In this document: one piece after another, positions 1-7,742 of the stretch
Layout of the letters: each line of letters begins with the position of its first letter
Numbering within the stretch: position 1 is the first letter of the stretch
DNA from: Lachnospiraceae bacterium
GTDB taxonomy: Bacteria > Bacillota > Clostridia > Lachnospirales > Lachnospiraceae
Assembly (NCBI GenBank): GCA_014804615.1
Contig: JAAUZL010000023.1
Coordinates: 109,737 to 148,163, forward strand
Length of the DNA stretch: 38,427 nucleotides
Direction: 5' to 3'
The notes under the pieces: model-generated
Database searches by the model: none
What the model saw: only the letters and a program-made list of their open reading frames with translations
Told to the model about the DNA's origin: nothing
Made by a program: the position numbers and the translations under genes

Positions 1-1065
1 TTCCTTTCTGACCGCCTGATTAAGCTTATCCAGATTGGGAACCTCGTCCCCGGAGATCACCGGATAGTCCGCCATAAGCATGAGATTGTCAGTTTCAAAA
101 TCCGGTTCATACTCATAATATTCCATATCTATCTGGTAGGACAGATCATACTTGATATCGTCGTGTATCGTATAATACTGCTCGTTATCGTAGTCGTAAT
201 CATAATCATAGTCGTAATCATAATCATAATCATAGTCATAATCATAGTCGTAATCATAACTGTAGTCATGATCATCCTGGAAATAATCATCTTCATCATC
301 GTCAAAATCAAAAGCATCGTCAAAGTTATACACATCCCGTCGAAGATCATCCTTTTTCTCTCTTTCGGAGAGCATATCCGCAGCTCTGCTTGCCAAAGCA
401 AATACCGCAACCAGAAAAAGAATGATGATCACGATGACGATTCCTATGATCAGACCTGTATGCTTTCCCTTCTGCGGCGCCGCATAAGGACTGTAAGGAT
501 TATTGTAGGGTGGCTGGTTCCCATAAGGAGGCTGTCCGCCGTAACCGTTACCCGGCTGATTACCGTAGGGCGGCTGTCCGCCGTAACCCATGCCCTGCTG
601 GTTCCCGTAGGGAGGCTGCATGCCGTAGCCGGCACCCTGTTGATCCCCGTAAGAAGGCTGCACGCCGTAACCCATACCCGGCTGACTCCCATAAGGAGAC
701 TGCATACCATAACCGTCACCCTGTGGGTTCCCGTACGGAGGCTGTACGCCATAGCCGTCACTCTGCTGGTTCCCGTAAGGAGGCTGCACGCCATAGCCGT
801 CACTCTGTGGATTCCCGTAGGGCGGCTGTCCGCCATAACCTCCCTGCTGATTTCCGTAATAAGACTGCCCGCCGTAACCGCCATACCCATTATCAGCCGG
901 CGGATAAACGCTGCTTCCCGGATAGACAGGATTGGCAGAATAATTCTCCTGATTGCTCGTCTCCTGCTGACTGCCGGAAAAAAGACCGTGTGTATCTACC
1001 GCTTCCGTCTCTACGATCTTTGTCTCTTCTCCCTGCAGGCCTTCCAAATTATCAGATTCACTCAT
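1..1065 (-). CDS. Partial low-complexity single-pass membrane protein (PYGNQ repeats, Tyr-Asp tract)
   Basis: Open from an ATG at 1065 (GGAG six bases upstream) through 355 codons to the left edge without a stop, so the C-terminus is missing. Residues 1-66 are polar. About nine copies of a 14-residue Gly/Tyr/Pro/Gln-rich unit (typically QPPYGNQQ followed by xDGYGx) fill residues 67-184. A hydrophobic helix spans about 204-225. An acidic stretch follows, then twelve consecutive Tyr-Asp dipeptides at 270-293, then the start of what may be a folded domain (about 316-355, containing [11 protein letters not shown]) that faintly resembles the extracytoplasmic DUF3298/RsiV-like family. With no signal peptide before the repeats, the N-terminus is probably cytoplasmic and the Tyr-Asp segment outside; that topology is inferred. 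It starts 16 bases after cinA and probably shares its transcript. Function unknown. The reading frame was translated by hand and is continuous; other frames here are repeat-driven shadows. Confidence 0.85.
   Translation of the reverse strand, partial: MSESDNLEGLQGEETKIVETEAVDTHGLFSGSQQETSNQENYSANPVYPGSSVYPPADNGYGGYGGQSYYGNQQGGYGGQPPYGNPQSDGYGVQPPYGNQQSDGYGVQPPYGNPQGDGYGMQSPYGSQPGMGYGVQPSYGDQQGAGYGMQPPYGNQQGMGYGGQPPYGNQPGNGYGGQPPYGNQPPYNNPYSPYAAPQKGKHTGLIIGIVIVIIILFLVAVFALASRAADMLSEREKKDDLRRDVYNFDDAFDFDDDEDDYFQDDHDYSYDYDYDYDYDYDYDYDYDYDYDYDNEQYYTIHDDIKYDLSYQIDMEYYEYEPDFETDNLMLMADYPVISGDEVPNLDKLNQAVRKE
187..258 (-). repeat. Tyr-Asp dipeptide repeat (12 copies)
   Basis: Twelve uninterrupted Tyr-Asp codon pairs, residues 270-293 of the partial membrane protein, written with mixed TAT/TAC and GAT/GAC codons. 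It lies about 45 residues after the predicted membrane helix in a region already rich in Asp and Glu. Confidence 0.9.
514..867 (-). repeat. 42-bp in-frame tandem repeat coding a PYGNQ-type 14-residue unit
   Basis: About nine degenerate copies of a 42-base unit encode a 14-residue module of the form QPPYGNxQxxGYGx. The first copy is one residue shorter and the last runs into [11 protein letters not shown]. Synonymous third positions differ between copies (for example Tyr as TAC or TAT, Gly as GGG, GGA or GGT) while the amino acid pattern is held, which points to selection on the protein rather than very recent duplication. Confidence 0.85.
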
Positions 1066-1081
1066 CGTCTTCTCCTTTTTC

Positions 1082-2353
1082 TCACTTTTCCTTACCGCCA
1101 AAGGTCATTTCACTGTAGTATTGCAAAATACATTCCCGTAACAGCGCAAGCGCCGCAGCCACTGTGCTCTCTCTGATCTTCTCACGGCTGCCGTGGAAAT
1201 GGCATTCCTTCACTGTTATTCTTCCGCATACATTACAACCAATGTATACCAGTCCCACCGGTTTTTCCGGCGTCCCGCCGTCAGGTCCGGCAATTCCGGT
1301 GGTGGAAACGCTCACATCGGCTCTGGCAAGAGCTGCTGCCGTCTTCGCCATCTCTCTTGCAATCTGCTCGCTGACCGCGCCATACTTTACCAGGATATTC
1401 TTTTTGATCCCTAACAGTCTGCGCTTGGATTTATTGGAGTAAGTCACATAGCCGGACTTAAAGACCTCCGACACACCGGGCACATTGATCAGCCTGGCGG
1501 AAAGCATACCGCCCGTACAGGACTCCACTGTGCAGGCCGTCAGCTTGTTCGCCGCAAGCAGATCCACCACTGCCTTCTCCAGCGTCACATCGCTGTCCGT
1601 GGTATAGATATGATTGCCGAATCGTCCCTTCAGCTCCTTGACCACCGGCTTCACCAGTTTCCTGGCTTCCTTCTCATCCTGTGCCGTTGCCGTTACCCGA
1701 AGATGCACTTCACCGGTCTTCGCATAGGTTGCTATCGTGGGATTGCTCTGCTCACTGATCAGATCCTCCACCATACTCTCCGCCTTGCTCTCTCCCACGC
1801 CGCTGATCTTCACAGTCTGGGAATAGATCACGCCGGTCTGCAGCCCCGCCAGATAAGGCATGATCGAGTGCTCAAACATGGGGATCAATTCTCCCGGAGG
1901 CCCCGGCATCAGGATCAGGTGTTTGTCATTTTCTGTTATGATGATCCCCGGTGCCGTACCGCCCGGGTTATCCACTACAATACACCCTTCCGGCACCATG
2001 GCCTGTTTCCAGTTGTTGTCCGTAATCTCCAGATTTCTCTCTGCAAAAAACTGCCGGATTGCTTCCTTTGACGGCTCGTGCATATAGAGTTCTCTCCCCA
2101 TCACCTTAGCCGCCGCCTCTTTGGTCAGATCGTCCTGGGTGGGCCCGAGACCGCCCGACAAGAGCAGAATATCCGCTCTGGAAAGCGCCAGACGAATCGT
2201 GTCCATAAGCCGCATCTCATTGTCACCGACCACATCCTGATAATAACAGGAAAGCCCCAGCTCCGCACACTTCTCCGCCAGATAAGCCGCGTTCGTATTT
2301 ACGATATTACCCAACAATATCTCTGTTCCCACTGCAATGATCTCTACTGTCAT
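1082..2353 (-). CDS. cinA: CinA family protein (COG1058 domain plus nicotinamide-nucleotide amidase domain)
   Basis: A 423-residue protein of full CinA length. The N-terminal MoaB/MogA-like domain (about 1-170) starts with [19 protein letters not shown] and carries [12 protein letters not shown], the usual motifs of the COG1058 part. The C-terminal domain (about 260-415) has [14 protein letters not shown] and [17 protein letters not shown], the active-site region of PncC-type nicotinamide mononucleotide deamidases. CinA proteins are linked to NAD by-product recycling and, in some species, to competence; the amidase role is inferred from family membership. It lies 42 bases after pgsA, as in many Gram-positive genomes, and is followed after 16 bases by the repeat-rich membrane protein gene. 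Confidence 0.95.
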   Translation of the reverse strand: MTVEIIAVGTEILLGNIVNTNAAYLAEKCAELGLSCYYQDVVGDNEMRLMDTIRLALSRADILLLSGGLGPTQDDLTKEAAAKVMGRELYMHEPSKEAIRQFFAERNLEITDNNWKQAMVPEGCIVVDNPGGTAPGIIITENDKHLILMPGPPGELIPMFEHSIMPYLAGLQTGVIYSQTVKISGVGESKAESMVEDLISEQSNPTIATYAKTGEVHLRVTATAQDEKEARKLVKPVVKELKGRFGNHIYTTDSDVTLEKAVVDLLAANKLTACTVESCTGGMLSARLINVPGVSEVFKSGYVTYSNKSKRRLLGIKKNILVKYGAVSEQIAREMAKTAAALARADVSVSTTGIAGPDGGTPEKPVGLVYIGCNVCGRITVKECHFHGSREKIRESTVAAALALLRECILQYYSEMTFGGKEK

Positions 2354-2395
2354 AGCACGCTTCCCTCTCTGCCATATCTATGTCGTCAATTTCTG

Positions 2396-2932
2396 TTATT
2401 TCCCGCTTTCCTGCATCACGCCTCTGTTCTTGATCAGATAATCCACCAGAGAAACCACTGTCAATATGAGCGCCGCCCACATCACGACCTGTGTAACCAG
2501 ATAAAGCGGCTCCAGATCTGCGATCATCAGACAGATCATCACGATCTGGAAAGTTGTCTTAAACTTTCCCCAATAGCTTGCAGCGATAACCACGCCGTTA
2601 TCCGAAGCTATCAGCCGGAATCCGCTGATGATGAATTCTCTGGCAATGATCACGATCACGATCCATGCCGGAATCCTGGACAGCTCCACCAGACAGATCA
2701 ACGCAGAGCAGACAAGCAGCTTATCTGCCAGCGGATCCATAAATTTTCCGAAGTTTGTCACCAGATTGTATTTTCTGGCAATATGACCATCCAGGAAATC
2801 CGTCAGGCTGGCTATGATAAAGATTGCCAGTGCGATCCACTTATCATAGGCGGTAATATCAACCAACAAAAATAACACAAAAAAAGGAATCAATATCACT
2901 CGGAACACCGTTAATTTATTCGGCAGATTCAT
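2396..2932 (-). CDS. pgsA: CDP-diacylglycerol--glycerol-3-phosphate 3-phosphatidyltransferase
   Basis: A 178-residue integral membrane enzyme of the CDP-alcohol phosphotransferase family. It makes phosphatidylglycerol-phosphate, the committed step to phosphatidylglycerol and cardiolipin. The signature is intact: Asp45, Asp48-Gly49, Ala52-Arg53, Gly62, Asp66 and Asp70 with family spacing. The N-terminus MNLPNKLTVFRVILIPFFV is typical of PgsA, and several further hydrophobic helices follow. The ATG has AGGAG nine bases upstream inside the end of rimO, and the two genes overlap by 17 bases, so translation is probably coupled. Confidence 0.95.
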   Translation of the reverse strand: MNLPNKLTVFRVILIPFFVLFLLVDITAYDKWIALAIFIIASLTDFLDGHIARKYNLVTNFGKFMDPLADKLLVCSALICLVELSRIPAWIVIVIIAREFIISGFRLIASDNGVVIAASYWGKFKTTFQIVMICLMIADLEPLYLVTQVVMWAALILTVVSLVDYLIKNRGVMQESGK

Positions 2933-4259
2933 CTTCCAACTCTCCTATCAGATCATATTCATTTGAGCCCGTGATCTTCACCTGTACAAAATCACCGCTC
3001 ATCAGTTCTCTGTTCGTATGTACAAACACAAAGCCATCCACGCCCGGCGCGTCCTTGTAGGTTCTCCCCACATAGACATCCTCCTCCGCAAGCTTCCCTT
3101 CGATCATGGCGGTCACAGACCTTCCTGCCATGTCCGCCGCCATGGAAAAAGCGATTTCCTGCTGCAGAGCCATCAGTTCATCCCGGCGCAGTTCCTTCTC
3201 CTCCTCGGATATCTGCTCCGGCATATCCGCCGCCGGCGTATCCTCCTCCTGAGAATAGGGAAAGACGCCCAGCCTGTCAAAGGACATCTCCTCCACAAAC
3301 TGCAAAAGCGTCTCATGATCCTCTTTTGTCTCCCCCGGAAATCCTGCGATCAGCGTTGTCCGCAGACAAATATCCGGTATTTCCTGACGCAATTTATTGA
3401 CTATACCAGTCAGTTCATTTCTGTCCGTCCGTCTTCCCATACGCCGCAAAACAGGATCTGCCGCATGCTGGATCGGTATATCCAGATAATGACATATCTT
3501 TTCTTCTTCCCGCATCACCTGTATCAGGCCATCGTCTATCTCCTCCGGATAGCAATATAGCAGCCTGATCCACATGAGCCCCTCGATCCGACACAAGCTG
3601 CACAAAAGCTCCGGCAGCGCCTTACGTCCATAGAGATCTTCTCCGTAGATCGTAGTTTCCTGCGCTACCAGGATCAGCTCCTTTACACCCTGTCCTGCCA
3701 GATCCTCTGCCTCCCGCAGAAGGCTCTCCATGGGGACGCTCCGATAAGCACCCCGCACCTTGGGAATGATACAGTAGGTACAGTGCTTATCGCACCCCTC
3801 CGCAATCTTCAGATAGGCATAGTGTCCGCCCGTGGTAACAACACGCTTCCCGTCTGTGAGCGGGATTCTGCCAAGACTCTGATAGTGGTCTCTTCCCTTT
3901 CCTGCATAGATCTCATCCAGCGTCTCCAGAAGTTCATCAATGGCGGTCGTGCCGATGACGGCATCCACCTCCTCGATCTCCTTACGGACCTCCTCCTGAT
4001 AACGCTGTGCCAGACAGCCCGCCACAATGAGAACCTCTATGTCCCCACTCTGCTTTAGCTCCGCCATCTCCAGGATCGTGTTGACACTCTCCTCCTTGGC
4101 GTCCCCGATAAAGCAGCAGGTATTGACCACCACAATGTCCGCCTCTGTTTCGTCATCGGTAAACAGGTAGCCGCCCTGCCCCAGCATACCAAGCATCTTC
4201 TCGGAATCTACCAGATTTTTATCGCATCCCAGGGATACAAACATGACCTTTTTCTTCAT
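2916..4259 (-). CDS. rimO: Ribosomal protein S12 methylthiotransferase RimO
   Basis: A 447-residue radical-SAM methylthiotransferase that adds a methylthio group to an Asp of ribosomal protein S12. The N-terminal UPF0004 domain has the three cluster-binding cysteines Cys12, Cys48 and Cys82, with Cys49 beside the second. The radical-SAM motif CxxxCxxC is Cys156, Cys160 and Cys163 (GCDKHCTYC). A TRAM-like domain occupies the last ~65 residues. The opening MKKKVMFVSLGCDKNLVDSE and the motif PKVRGAYRS favour RimO over its tRNA-modifying relative MiaB. The Shine-Dalgarno sequence is far from the ATG (about 18 bases), so start strength is uncertain; a later Met6 start is possible. Confidence 0.95.
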   Translation of the reverse strand: MKKKVMFVSLGCDKNLVDSEKMLGMLGQGGYLFTDDETEADIVVVNTCCFIGDAKEESVNTILEMAELKQSGDIEVLIVAGCLAQRYQEEVRKEIEEVDAVIGTTAIDELLETLDEIYAGKGRDHYQSLGRIPLTDGKRVVTTGGHYAYLKIAEGCDKHCTYCIIPKVRGAYRSVPMESLLREAEDLAGQGVKELILVAQETTIYGEDLYGRKALPELLCSLCRIEGLMWIRLLYCYPEEIDDGLIQVMREEEKICHYLDIPIQHAADPVLRRMGRRTDRNELTGIVNKLRQEIPDICLRTTLIAGFPGETKEDHETLLQFVEEMSFDRLGVFPYSQEEDTPAADMPEQISEEEKELRRDELMALQQEIAFSMAADMAGRSVTAMIEGKLAEEDVYVGRTYKDAPGVDGFVFVHTNRELMSGDFVQVKITGSNEYDLIGELEDESAE

Positions 4260-4275
4260 AATAAATTGTCTGTGC

Positions 4276-4542
4276 TTACTCCTCTGCTACAGCCTCTTCC
4301 GCTTCCTCGGTAATCTCCTCGCTCAGGATCTTGATCTTACCCTGATTTAATTCCTCCACAGCCACAGACAACGGCTTTTTGCCTTTGCCGTCCACCAGCT
4401 CGTCATCACCGGCAATGATCTGCCGTGCCCGCTTGGAGGTAGCCATAACGATGGAATATCTGCTGTTCACCACCGGATCTTCCCCGTTTTCCACATCGCT
4501 GTTTACCACATTGATCAATTCTGCATAAGATGGATGTAACAT
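4276..4542 (-). CDS. rpoZ: DNA-directed RNA polymerase subunit omega
   Basis: An 88-residue omega subunit, which helps assemble RNA polymerase by binding the beta-prime subunit. Family features are MLHPSYAELI, then NSRYSIVMATSKRARQI, then a short segment ending in KPLSVAVEELNQGKI, followed by an acidic tail. An upstream in-frame ATG at 4548 overlaps the gmk stop, but it sits directly against the GAGGAG motif. The ATG at 4542 has the proper seven-base spacing, so that start is preferred. The gene follows gmk, a very common arrangement in Firmicutes, and is most likely expressed from the yicC promoter. Confidence 0.93.
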   Translation of the reverse strand: MLHPSYAELINVVNSDVENGEDPVVNSRYSIVMATSKRARQIIAGDDELVDGKGKKPLSVAVEELNQGKIKILSEEITEEAEEAVAEE

Positions 4543-4544
4543 AA

Positions 4545-5165
4545 TCATTCTCCTCTCAATTCCCGTCTCATTTTTTCAATAAACTCCTCATTGCGCTCCG
4601 GCACATGATGTGCGGCGGTAACGATCCCATGAAGTGTCTGTACGCAAGTTTCCAAATCATCATTTACCACAATATATTCATAGTCCTCGATTCCCTCCGC
4701 CTCCTGTACCGCACGGCGCATTCTCTGATCGATGACTTCCTTTGTCTCCGTTCCCCTGCCGGAAAGTCTGCGGTGCAGCTCTTCCGCGCTGGGCGGCATC
4801 ACAAAAAGCAACAGGGCATCCGGATACTGCTCTTTTATCTTATGCGCTCCCTGAATCTCAATTTCCAGGATCACATCATGCCCCTGCATAAGCTCTTTCT
4901 CTACATAATCCCGCGGCGTTCCGTAATAGTTGCCGCAGTAGGTCGCGTACTCGATCAGCGCCCTATCCGCGATCCTTTTTTCAAATTCCTCCTCAGACAA
5001 AAAGAAATACTCTCTGCCATCCTCTTCGCCGGGCCGCGGCGCACGGGTAGTCGCCGAGATCGACAGCGCGTAGCCGTCGTATTCCTCCACCAGCCGCTTC
5101 ATTAAGGTACCCTTCCCCGCCCCCGAAAAGCCGGAAACGACGATCAATATTCCCTTATTCTTCAT
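4545..5165 (-). CDS. gmk: Guanylate kinase
   Basis: A 206-residue kinase that phosphorylates GMP to GDP in purine nucleotide synthesis. The P-loop GFSGAGKGT lies near residues 12-20. The GMP-binding region follows with TTRAPRPGEEDGREYFFLSEEEF and GNYYGTPRDYVEKEL, and the lid region has RLSGRGTETKEVIDQRM. An in-frame ATG at 5177 is possible, but AGAGG abuts it; the ATG at 5165 has the same Shine-Dalgarno at about 11 bases and gives the usual MKNKGILIVVSG start. The gene overlaps the end of remA by 11 bases and ends next to rpoZ. Confidence 0.95.
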   Translation of the reverse strand: MKNKGILIVVSGFSGAGKGTLMKRLVEEYDGYALSISATTRAPRPGEEDGREYFFLSEEEFEKRIADRALIEYATYCGNYYGTPRDYVEKELMQGHDVILEIEIQGAHKIKEQYPDALLLFVMPPSAEELHRRLSGRGTETKEVIDQRMRRAVQEAEGIEDYEYIVVNDDLETCVQTLHGIVTAAHHVPERNEEFIEKMRRELRGE

Positions 5166-5415
5166 CTGTCTGTCCATCCTCTGTCTGCGCCCTGCCCGAT
5201 ATGGTCTCCGGCAGAAGCGCTGATAATACGATCTGACTGTTTTCCATCACCAGCACCGCCTTTGTCTTGCGCCCCTGAGTGGCGTCAATGGCCGTCCCCA
5301 TTTCCTTTGCCCTCTGCACCATGCGCTTGACCGGCGCTGAATCGGGGCTCACGATGGCAATGATCTTTCCTGTGTTGACCACATTGCCAAAGCCTATATG
5401 AATCAGTCTTCCCAT
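5155..5415 (-). CDS. remA: RemA/DUF370 family regulator
   Basis: An 86-residue protein of the RemA (DUF370) family. In Bacillus subtilis RemA is a DNA-binding activator of extracellular-matrix and osmoprotection genes; members are widespread in Firmicutes, usually beside gmk. The family core is visible in IHIGFGNVVNTGKIIAIVSPDSAPVKRM, the basic segment TQGRKTKAVLVM and SQIVLSALLPETI. The last ~14 residues are an acidic, poorly conserved tail. It sits between yicC and gmk with a 10-base gap on one side and an 11-base overlap on the other. Targets in this organism are unknown. Confidence 0.92.
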   Translation of the reverse strand: MGRLIHIGFGNVVNTGKIIAIVSPDSAPVKRMVQRAKEMGTAIDATQGRKTKAVLVMENSQIVLSALLPETISGRAQTEDGQTDEE

Positions 5416-5425
5416 AAAATCATCC

Positions 5426-6304
5426 TTACTCGATATTCTGTATCTGTTCCCTGACCTTTTCGATCTCGGTCTTCAACTCGATAGCCCGGTTGGATATCTC
5501 CAGATCCGTTGTCTTAGAGAGAATCGTATTGGCCTCGCGGTTCATCTCCTGTGCCAGAAAATCCAGCTTGCGCCCGATACTGCCGCCCTCTGTAATGCTC
5601 CCCTTTGTGGCTGAAATATGACTCTTTAAGCGCACCAGTTCCTCGTCCACACAGACCTTGTCCGCAAAAATAGTCACTTCCGTCAGCAGTCTCGCCTCAT
5701 CGATCTGGGTATCCTCCAAAAGCTCTCTCACTTTATCCCTAAGCTTCTGCTTATATTCCGCAATGATCTGGGGAGACCGATGTTCGATAAATTCCACACT
5801 GGCCAACATAGCATTCAGCTTTGCCAGCAGATCATCCCGAATGTTTTCTCCCTCTTTCACTCTGGTCTCCACAAAGGATTCCGCCGCCCCTCGTACAGCC
5901 TTCTCCAAAAGGTGCCAGAGCTCCTCCTCATCAATGGACTGCTCCTCCATGGTCAGCACCTCCGGATATCGTGACAGCGTAGACACGCGGACATCATTAT
6001 CCAGCGAAAAATCCTCCGACATCTGCCAGAGATACTTCATGTACTCTGCCGCCAGATCCCTGTTGTACTTTACACAGACATTCGTTTCCGTCATGTCCTC
6101 ATAGGAGATAAAAATATCCACCTTTCCCCTCTGCATATAGTTCTTGAGTTCATTTCGGATGGCGGTTTCAAAAAAGTTCAATTTCTTCGGCATCTTGATG
6201 TTGACATCCAGATATCTGTGGTTGACGGATTTCATCTCCACGGTGATCTTCCGTGCTCCCTCCTCCACCTCACATCTGCCGAAACCGGTCATGCTCTTGA
6301 TCAT
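5426..6304 (-). CDS. yicC: YicC family endoribonuclease-like protein
   Basis: A 292-residue protein with the full YicC architecture: an N-terminal YicC domain (about 1-155) starting MIKSMTGFGR and containing VEMKSVNHRYLD, and a C-terminal DUF1732 domain (about 208-292) with EEGGSIGRKLDFLAQEMNRE-type sequence and the terminal segment IELKTEIEKVREQIQN. Escherichia coli YicC has been described as an endoribonuclease involved in small-RNA turnover; that activity is family knowledge, not visible here. It is the first gene of the remA-gmk-rpoZ-rimO-pgsA-cinA run and is preceded by a long leader with a consensus promoter and two hairpins. Confidence 0.93.
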   Translation of the reverse strand: MIKSMTGFGRCEVEEGARKITVEMKSVNHRYLDVNIKMPKKLNFFETAIRNELKNYMQRGKVDIFISYEDMTETNVCVKYNRDLAAEYMKYLWQMSEDFSLDNDVRVSTLSRYPEVLTMEEQSIDEEELWHLLEKAVRGAAESFVETRVKEGENIRDDLLAKLNAMLASVEFIEHRSPQIIAEYKQKLRDKVRELLEDTQIDEARLLTEVTIFADKVCVDEELVRLKSHISATKGSITEGGSIGRKLDFLAQEMNREANTILSKTTDLEISNRAIELKTEIEKVREQIQNIE

Positions 6305-6333
6305 AGTCGTACTCTTCTTTCTCCTTTTGTAAA

Positions 6334-6421
6334 AATCGAGTGCCCGCGCACTCGATTAAGAGAATGCTCCGCATTCTCCTTCGAGGTTCTACGCTATGGC
6401 AATTTCCTATAGAATAAAAAA
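6334..6421. repeat. Intergenic tandem-hairpin element, copy 1
   Basis: Two perfect adjacent hairpins: a 10-bp stem at 6334-6343/6348-6357 with a CCGC loop (AATCGAGTGC arms) and an 8-bp stem at 6360-6367/6371-6378 with a TCC loop (GAGAATGC arms). A partly self-complementary tail of about 43 bases follows, containing TATAG at 6408-6412. Read on the minus strand, the larger hairpin is followed by a short T-run and lies 30 bases before yicC, so it could act as an attenuator. Its resemblance in layout to the element at 29048-29143 suggests a dispersed repeat instead. Confidence 0.6.
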
Positions 6422-6482
6422 TCGCCTCAAGACAGCAACGATTCTTTCTATAATAACAGAAAGACCTACGCATACAGTTTTT

Positions 6483-6511
6483 ATTATAGTGGAACAGGGC
6501 ATTTTAGTCAA
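6483..6511 (-). promoter_or_regulatory. Probable sigma-A promoter of the yicC operon
   Basis: On the minus strand, TTGACT (6511-6506) and TATAAT (6488-6483) are separated by exactly 17 bases. Transcription would start near 6476 and give a leader of about 170 bases before the yicC ATG. This is the best promoter match seen in the window, and it lies just downstream of the terminator of the previous unit. Confidence 0.75.
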
Positions 6512-6543
6512 GATGTCCTGCCTTTATCAAAATTGTCTGAAAC

Positions 6544-6583
6544 AAAAAAGGCAGCCGGTTTTCCGTCAGGATAAACCGCTGCC
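6544..6583 (-). terminator. Intrinsic terminator after the VOC gene
   Basis: On the minus strand, GGCAGC-GGTTT pairs with AAACC-G-GCTGCC (11 pairs, one bulged G) around a loop of about 12 bases and is followed by six T residues at 6549-6544. It begins 17 bases after the stop of the VOC-family gene and separates that unit from the yicC promoter. Confidence 0.88.
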
Positions 6584-6599
6584 AAAGCACATGATTTTG

Positions 6600-7043
6600 C
6601 TATTCCAGTTCCTGCTGTTTCGCCGGGTTTGGGCATGTAATGATCCATGTATAACCAAAACGGTCCTTCGTGACAGAACCGCATCCGCCGTCATCCGGTT
6701 CCGGATGCGGCTGTAATGGAGCAATTACGGTTCCGCCTTCCGACAATACAGACATCGTATGTAATGCTTCCTCTTCCGAGTCCATATGGATCATCAGCTT
6801 TATATCCGTATCCGTGTCTGCTCTGTCAAAGGTATCGCCTGCCGACATATGGGTATTGCCAAGTACAAATTCCACATGCATTACTTTTCCGATCTGATCC
6901 GGTGTTACTTTAACGGTATTCTCAGACCAACGAGACAAAAAATTAATTTCACCGCCAAACGCCTCAATATAGGTATTGACTGCCTCCTCGCAGTTTCCGT
7001 TAAACGGCAGATATGGGATGATTTCAACCTTCTTTTTTTCCAT
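6600..7043 (-). CDS. VOC family protein (PhnB/glyoxalase-like)
   Basis: A 147-residue protein of the vicinal oxygen chelate superfamily, PhnB-like branch. The N-terminus has the branch pattern IPYLPFNGNCEEAVNTYIEAFGGEI, the middle has HVEFVLGNTHMSAGD, and the C-terminal half ends with the typical KDRFGYTWIIT. Members include dioxygenases, glyoxalases and antibiotic-resistance proteins, but most PhnB-like bacterial proteins have no known substrate, so no reaction is assigned. GAGGAGG lies nine bases before the ATG. The gene follows the MmcQ/DUF3795 gene after 19 bases and is closed by the terminator at 6544-6583. Confidence 0.88.
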   Translation of the reverse strand: MEKKKVEIIPYLPFNGNCEEAVNTYIEAFGGEINFLSRWSENTVKVTPDQIGKVMHVEFVLGNTHMSAGDTFDRADTDTDIKLMIHMDSEEEALHTMSVLSEGGTVIAPLQPHPEPDDGGCGSVTKDRFGYTWIITCPNPAKQQELE

Positions 7044-7062
7044 TTGAGTCTTTCCTCCTCTT

Positions 7063-7692
7063 CTATTTCAAATTCCCCACCCGCTCTGCAATATTCGCCT
7101 CAAATTCCACATCCGTCATAGACGGATCCTTGGTGCTCCTCCAGATATCACAGGGCAGCTGCTCACACCCGGCACAATTTGCGTACTTGTTTTTATTCAC
7201 TGCACAGCGATAGATCGGGCAGGCCTGTCCCTTGGGCGCATGAAACACCTTGCCGCAGGCCTCGTTACATCCTTTACACATATCCATATCCCCGTAACAG
7301 CCGCACTTGGTACAGTCCGTACCACAGACGCTGAGCCCCAGAATCTCCCGCTGTTTCTTTCCGCTGAAAGAGGACAATACCAGCCGATATGCCTCGTCGA
7401 GCATATGCTTCATCAGGTCATCCGGTACTTCTCCGTCGGGTTTTACGGAATTCCAGTGCTGCTTATTCATATAGTAGCCGGGTATAATGTCCGGATACTT
7501 TTGCCGTAAATAATCCCCCTCCACGGGCTCCAGTTTCATGGTTATGTAGTAAGGTTTGTTGTCCGAATCCAGACAGACCGCTGCAAACATTTTCCCATCG
7601 ATCAGATACCGCTCCCAGTTCCAGTCGGCCTGCAGATCCTTCGTCACGCCGCGCTTGCTTTTCAGGTATTCGTCAATCCACGGATATTTCAT
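7063..7692 (-). CDS. MmcQ/YjbR-type domain fused to a Cys-rich DUF3795 domain
   Basis: A 209-residue two-domain protein. Residues 1-115 match the MmcQ/YjbR family (cyaY-like fold): WNWERYLIDGKMFAAVCLD, YYITMKLEP, and PGYYMNKQHWNSVKPDGEVPDDLM. Residues 118-209 form a DUF3795-like domain with twelve cysteines arranged as pairs and triplets (VCGTDCTKCGCYG, MCKGCNEACGK, ACPIYRC, NCAGCEQLPCD), a pattern suited to zinc or iron-sulfur binding. The function of either domain is not established. It lies between an AraC-type regulator gene and the VOC gene, probably in one transcript with both. Confidence 0.85.
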   Translation of the reverse strand: MKYPWIDEYLKSKRGVTKDLQADWNWERYLIDGKMFAAVCLDSDNKPYYITMKLEPVEGDYLRQKYPDIIPGYYMNKQHWNSVKPDGEVPDDLMKHMLDEAYRLVLSSFSGKKQREILGLSVCGTDCTKCGCYGDMDMCKGCNEACGKVFHAPKGQACPIYRCAVNKNKYANCAGCEQLPCDIWRSTKDPSMTDVEFEANIAERVGNLK

Positions 7693-7742
7693 CTGTATTT
7701 CTCCTTTTTCAAATTATGTCTCGCAAAACCATCATACTATGA

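Noticed and set aside
514-867. CRISPR-like array
   Set aside because: The repeats are directly adjacent, in frame, degenerate at third codon positions and lack spacers. They encode a protein repeat.
163-1176. Long plus-strand and alternative minus-strand frames across the left-edge repeats
   Set aside because: They are Val/Ile- or Arg/His-rich translations of the same 42-base and Tyr-Asp repeats in wrong frames. The minus-strand frame from 1065 has a ribosome site, a sensible membrane helix and a coherent repeat, so it alone is kept.
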